Below are positions 61,030 to 64,000 of a stretch of 64,000 bases of DNA, piece by piece. Location: contig NC_088306.1 of NCBI RefSeq assembly GCF_032854445.1, forward strand, positions 10,652,386 through 10,716,385, in the 5' to 3' direction. The stretch comes from Liolophura sinensis. Lineage: Eukaryota > Mollusca > Polyplacophora > Chitonida > Chitonidae. A program made the translations under genes and the position numbers. The stretch's first letter is position 1; every line of letters starts with the position of its first letter. The notes beneath the pieces were generated by a model that made no database searches, had not been told where the DNA came from, and saw only the letters and a list, made by a program, of their open reading frames with translations.

Positions 61030-62027
61030 ATGGTAGCGGGCAGCCACGGCTCGCACGGGCCTCATGTACCGCCGGGGATGCAACATCACCACCCGGGCCA
61101 GCACCCCTCCCAGCACTCACCGCACCCCTCTCAACAGACCTCACACACAGCAACCCGGCCAGCCCGTTCCCCAGAATGGACAGAGTCCGGCCAGCAAGGT
61201 TCGCCGTCCTCGAAAGCCGCTGCCAACGACAGAGTCAAGCGTCCCATGAACGCCTTCATGGTGTGGTCTAGGGGGACAGCGACGAAAAATGGCCCAGGAG
61301 ACCCCAAGATGCACAACTCTGAGATCAGCAAAACGTCTCGGGGCAGAGTGGAAGTTACTGTCCGAGTCTGAGAAGAGGCCTTTCATCGACGAGGCGAAGC
61401 GATTGAGGGCTCTACATATGAAGGAGCACCCCGACTACAAGTACCGACCCAGACGCAAGACGAAAACTTTGATGAAAAAGGACAAATACGCTATACCAGG
61501 TATGTCGCCAGCCCCAGTTCAACAGGTGGGGAGGGACGTGTATATGAACGGTTACATGCCGAACGGCTACCCTATGATGGCACCACGACCCCCACGCCGC
61601 CTACTCCTCACAACACATGGCCGCTCAGATGTCGGGTTTGACCCATGGACAGTACGGTAACTATCTCTCAGCTCAATCCATGTCCCCGCAAATGACGACG
61701 GGCTCGTACATGCCGAATGGCACGTCAGGGTACACTATGTCGATGGCCTCCATGTCGCCTTACGCCTCAATGCCGCATGCCCATTCCCAGATGTCGCAGC
61801 TTTCACAGATCAAGCGGGAGCCAGGCAGTGGGCAGGGGACCCCACCGGTGATCCGCACCCCCCGGGCCCCGGGAGATATAGGTGAAATGATAAGTATGTA
61901 CTTACCTGTGGATGCTAATGATCCTAACTCACATGCAAGACTCCAAATGCAAAGTGCTCAATACGCTCATCAGGTGTCGTCAGGTGAGAGCGGAGTGAAC
62001 AATACGGTACCCCTAACGCACATGTAG
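61030..62027 (+). CDS. SoxB1 transcription factor (Sox1/2/3 type), intronless, frame interrupted by single-base indels
   Basis: SoxB1 proteins are nuclear HMG-box DNA-binding activators that maintain neural progenitor and early ectodermal identity, often with POU partners. The HMG box spans about 61,228-61,459, starting [16 protein letters not shown] and including [20 protein letters not shown] and [11 protein letters not shown]. The next residues, [10 protein letters not shown], mark group B1 rather than B2. Downstream are a [15 protein letters not shown] segment, a SUMO-type IKRE, the ISMYLP motif and a VPLTHM end, like Sox1/2/3. ATG 61,030 is the first in-frame ATG after a stop at 60,958; the N-terminus is rich in His, Pro and Gln.

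Odd: the frame changes near 61,141-61,151 (extra base), 61,198-61,200 (missing), 61,271-61,275 (extra G in GGGGG), 61,301 (missing A), 61,330-61,333 (extra A) and 61,583-61,584 (extra C). The net +2 would leave about 331 codons, near the usual length of about 320. Protein similarity continues on both sides of each break, so sequence error is likelier than a pseudogene. No introns are seen, as is usual for SoxB1. Confidence 0.93.
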
Positions 62028-63775
62028 ATTGGGAAGGGGCCTGCTCTTAGGTAGACTCTTGGCAGAATTTTTTTTTTTTTTTTACAAATTAGCTAAAAAG
62101 TACATGTACCGTTTTACATGCAAAAGATGGCGGCTGACCGACGCAGAGCTTTTTTTTTTTTTTTTTACTGATCGTGTGGTGTGAGGGGGTTGGCAATCGA
62201 CGATGTATGTGACAAAAATCGGAGCGAGAAACTTTCCGAAAGTTTCCTGGAAGTTTGTGTTGTTATTTTTTTTTTGTCGTCCGTCATTCTGTGAAAAGTT
62301 AAACTTCACCAGGAGTGCTGACTGAACTGACACTAATTCCTTTGAAGTCATGGACTGATGAGAGAGAAACAAGAGGTGAGGAACCGAATAGAAGAAAAAG
62401 GTGGATAGGAGCTACCTATAAATGGGCCCCGCATAAATATATATATCTAAATAAATATTTATATATATATGATTTCTTCACCCATCAAGCCTGCCACAGA
62501 GGAGTGTACATAGACTTGTTCACATTTTGACTGATATTGACGTAATTTCACCTGTCCAGGAGGGGTGAAAAAATGTCATTCTTTTTCTGATGACGTGATG
62601 ATGATATTCAAAAAGTGCGAGACATATCTCTCCCTGGTGAGATTCGATATATGTATGTATATATGTTGAATGTCTCACCTTCATCCGATCCTGTCCATTT
62701 TGACATTTCTCATTGGTACTCAACGAAATCATGCAACTGGCTAACGTAAGTGTAGTCTCTGTATACCTTTTATCTCGCTCTCAAGATTTCAGAGCATAAT
62801 CTCACATATAGCATAATTGATTTAATTTTATCGACATTCCGCTCATTTGACATATCCAATTTTTCGTTTTTTTTTATTTCACATTCCGACACCAGCGCTG
62901 ACTAGGTTTACTCATGGGTCAGTTGACTGGTCCATGATTGTACTCACATTCACCGTTTTTTGACCAATTTTTGTACGTACAAAATATTGTCTTGTACACA
63001 TGGAGTGAGGCCAATTCAACCTATCAATGGATACTGAACGAGCTATTAAGTGCGATCATCAGTGAGTGAATGGATGGATGATTGATAGTGTGCATTGAGT
63101 GATTGAGAACGCGTAACAGTGAAAAAAAAACACGACTGAATGTGTGAATCTGAAGTTCTATATATTATATATAAATACAAATATGTGTATATTTAGTTTA
63201 AAACTTACAGTAGATATTTTTTGCGTATATTGAGAAGAGTGGTTGTCTTGGATATTGTATAGTCTTGACTGACACAATAGAGTCCGTATGAAAAGGGTTA
63301 ACATAGTTTTTTTTTCCATTATATTTACTGTTAAACTGATGCCTGAGCAAGATATTCTTGTCTTGATTTTTAGTTTGTGCACAGTTCGACTCCGAATATT
63401 TTTCCGGGTTAGCTTTTTTGTACATTCTCTCACATTCCTGTTATTAAATTTTATTTTATATGAATTTTTTGTTGTTGTAGAGATCGGACTTAGACAGTTA
63501 CATATCACTCTGTTAATGTGCCTATATATATCTATTTGATTTTTTTTATTTTGATGTGTTAAATTTAATTTAATGGGGTATTTGACAACCCCGCGTCGTA
63601 CTTCTGAACAAACCATTCCTATACTCTATTGAGGCTCCCTTCGCAACTTTACTTTCCATTGTTACTTCGGGAACACATATTGAATTCATTTTGTACAGAA
63701 AATACAACATTGACCATGTACAGTATATGTTCCCAGAACGACGCGTTTCATTTTTTGAAAAAGTCAAAAAATAAA
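62028..63775 (+). other. presumed SoxB1 3' UTR, AU-rich
   Basis: Sequence after the TAG is AT-rich without coding signal. Two long T runs (62,068-62,083 and 62,150-62,166) lie just after the stop. Pumilio-type TGTANATA words occur at 62,505-62,512 (TGTACATA) and 62,656-62,663 (TGTATATA), suggesting post-transcriptional control. A 152-codon minus-strand frame (63,158-63,616) is lysine/asparagine-rich and looks like chance. The 3' end is inferred from the AATAAA at 63,770; earlier AATAAA-type words (about 62,450) could also be used. Confidence 0.45.
63770..63775 (+). terminator. candidate poly(A) signal AATAAA
   Basis: Canonical AATAAA in an A-rich context, followed by T-rich sequence. It is one of several possible signals in this AT-rich region. 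Confidence 0.3.
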
Positions 63776-64000
63776 ATTGAAAAAAATTTCAATGAAGAAG
63801 TATATTCAATTGAATTTGATGTTATTATTTCTGTTTACTTATTATATTAGGGTACTTTTACATGGATCTACTGCATAGAATATATTGGGGCTTCCCGAAA
63901 AAAAAAATTGTTTTGACATTCTGTTTATGGTAAAGAGAATCCAGTATCACATGCGACAACTCTGACTGCCTGGTCAATTCCCATCAATGTGTTGCACATT
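63776..64000. other. non-coding end of window
   Basis: Nothing recognised; an A9 run lies near 63,899-63,907. Confidence 0.5.

Noticed and set aside
61030-62027. SoxB1 as a processed pseudogene
   Set aside because: Absence of introns is normal for SoxB1. There is no adjacent poly-A tract or target-site duplication, promoter-like motifs lie upstream, and the protein sequence is otherwise intact. Still possible, but less likely than sequence error.
63158-63616. 152-codon minus-strand frame
   Set aside because: It is Lys/Asn/Ile-rich with no family signature and lies in the AT-rich presumed 3' UTR of SoxB1.

Overview
The window looks like metazoan nuclear DNA, most likely from a mollusc or a close lophotrochozoan. 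The reasons are a single recognisable protein gene of animal SoxB1 type, more than 60 kb without other convincing coding sequence, many tRNA-derived SINE copies with a conserved central block and an AAATAAATAAAT-type tail (resembling the V-SINE type described from molluscs as RUDI; name from memory, not checked), and a second SINE family ending in a CACT/CTCA microsatellite. The species call is an inference.

Layout. Bases 1-60,400 are a gene desert. They hold about a dozen confident SINE copies or fragments on both strands plus several decayed ones, four clear minisatellites with unit lengths of 20, 20, 22 and 21 bp, an old decayed satellite near 31.7-32.4 kb, TA microsatellites, G-rich tracts and several inverted repeats. 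Two V-type SINEs (669-935 and 6160-6430) and the CTCA-tailed SINE (28,611-29,013) still carry perfect target-site duplications. A scaffold gap of exactly 200 N lies at 41,301-41,500; both sides carry the same 18 bases, so it is probably a false gap.

The one gene is at the right end. A promoter-like segment (about 60,420-61,029) has a GC box, an inverted CCAAT box and homeodomain/Sox-type sites. It is followed by an intronless SoxB1 (Sox1/2/3-type) coding region at 61,030-62,027 and a long AU-rich presumptive 3' UTR. The SoxB1 frame is interrupted by about six single-base indels, several in homopolymers and two pairs compensating each other. The protein signal on both sides of each break is intact, so sequencing or assembly errors are more likely than a dead gene.

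The long non-coding upstream tract suits a developmental regulator whose enhancers are spread over tens of kilobases. Blocks with clustered TAAT, TGACAG, TCF, Sox and POU motifs (36.1-37.0, 38.3-38.6, 40.0-40.3 and 52.0-52.8 kb) are the best enhancer candidates, but only alignment to related genomes can decide this. I found no new multi-gene system. The observations most worth following up are the damaged SoxB1 frame, the false gap, the minisatellites with their higher-order structure, and a few strong dyad or composite motifs.
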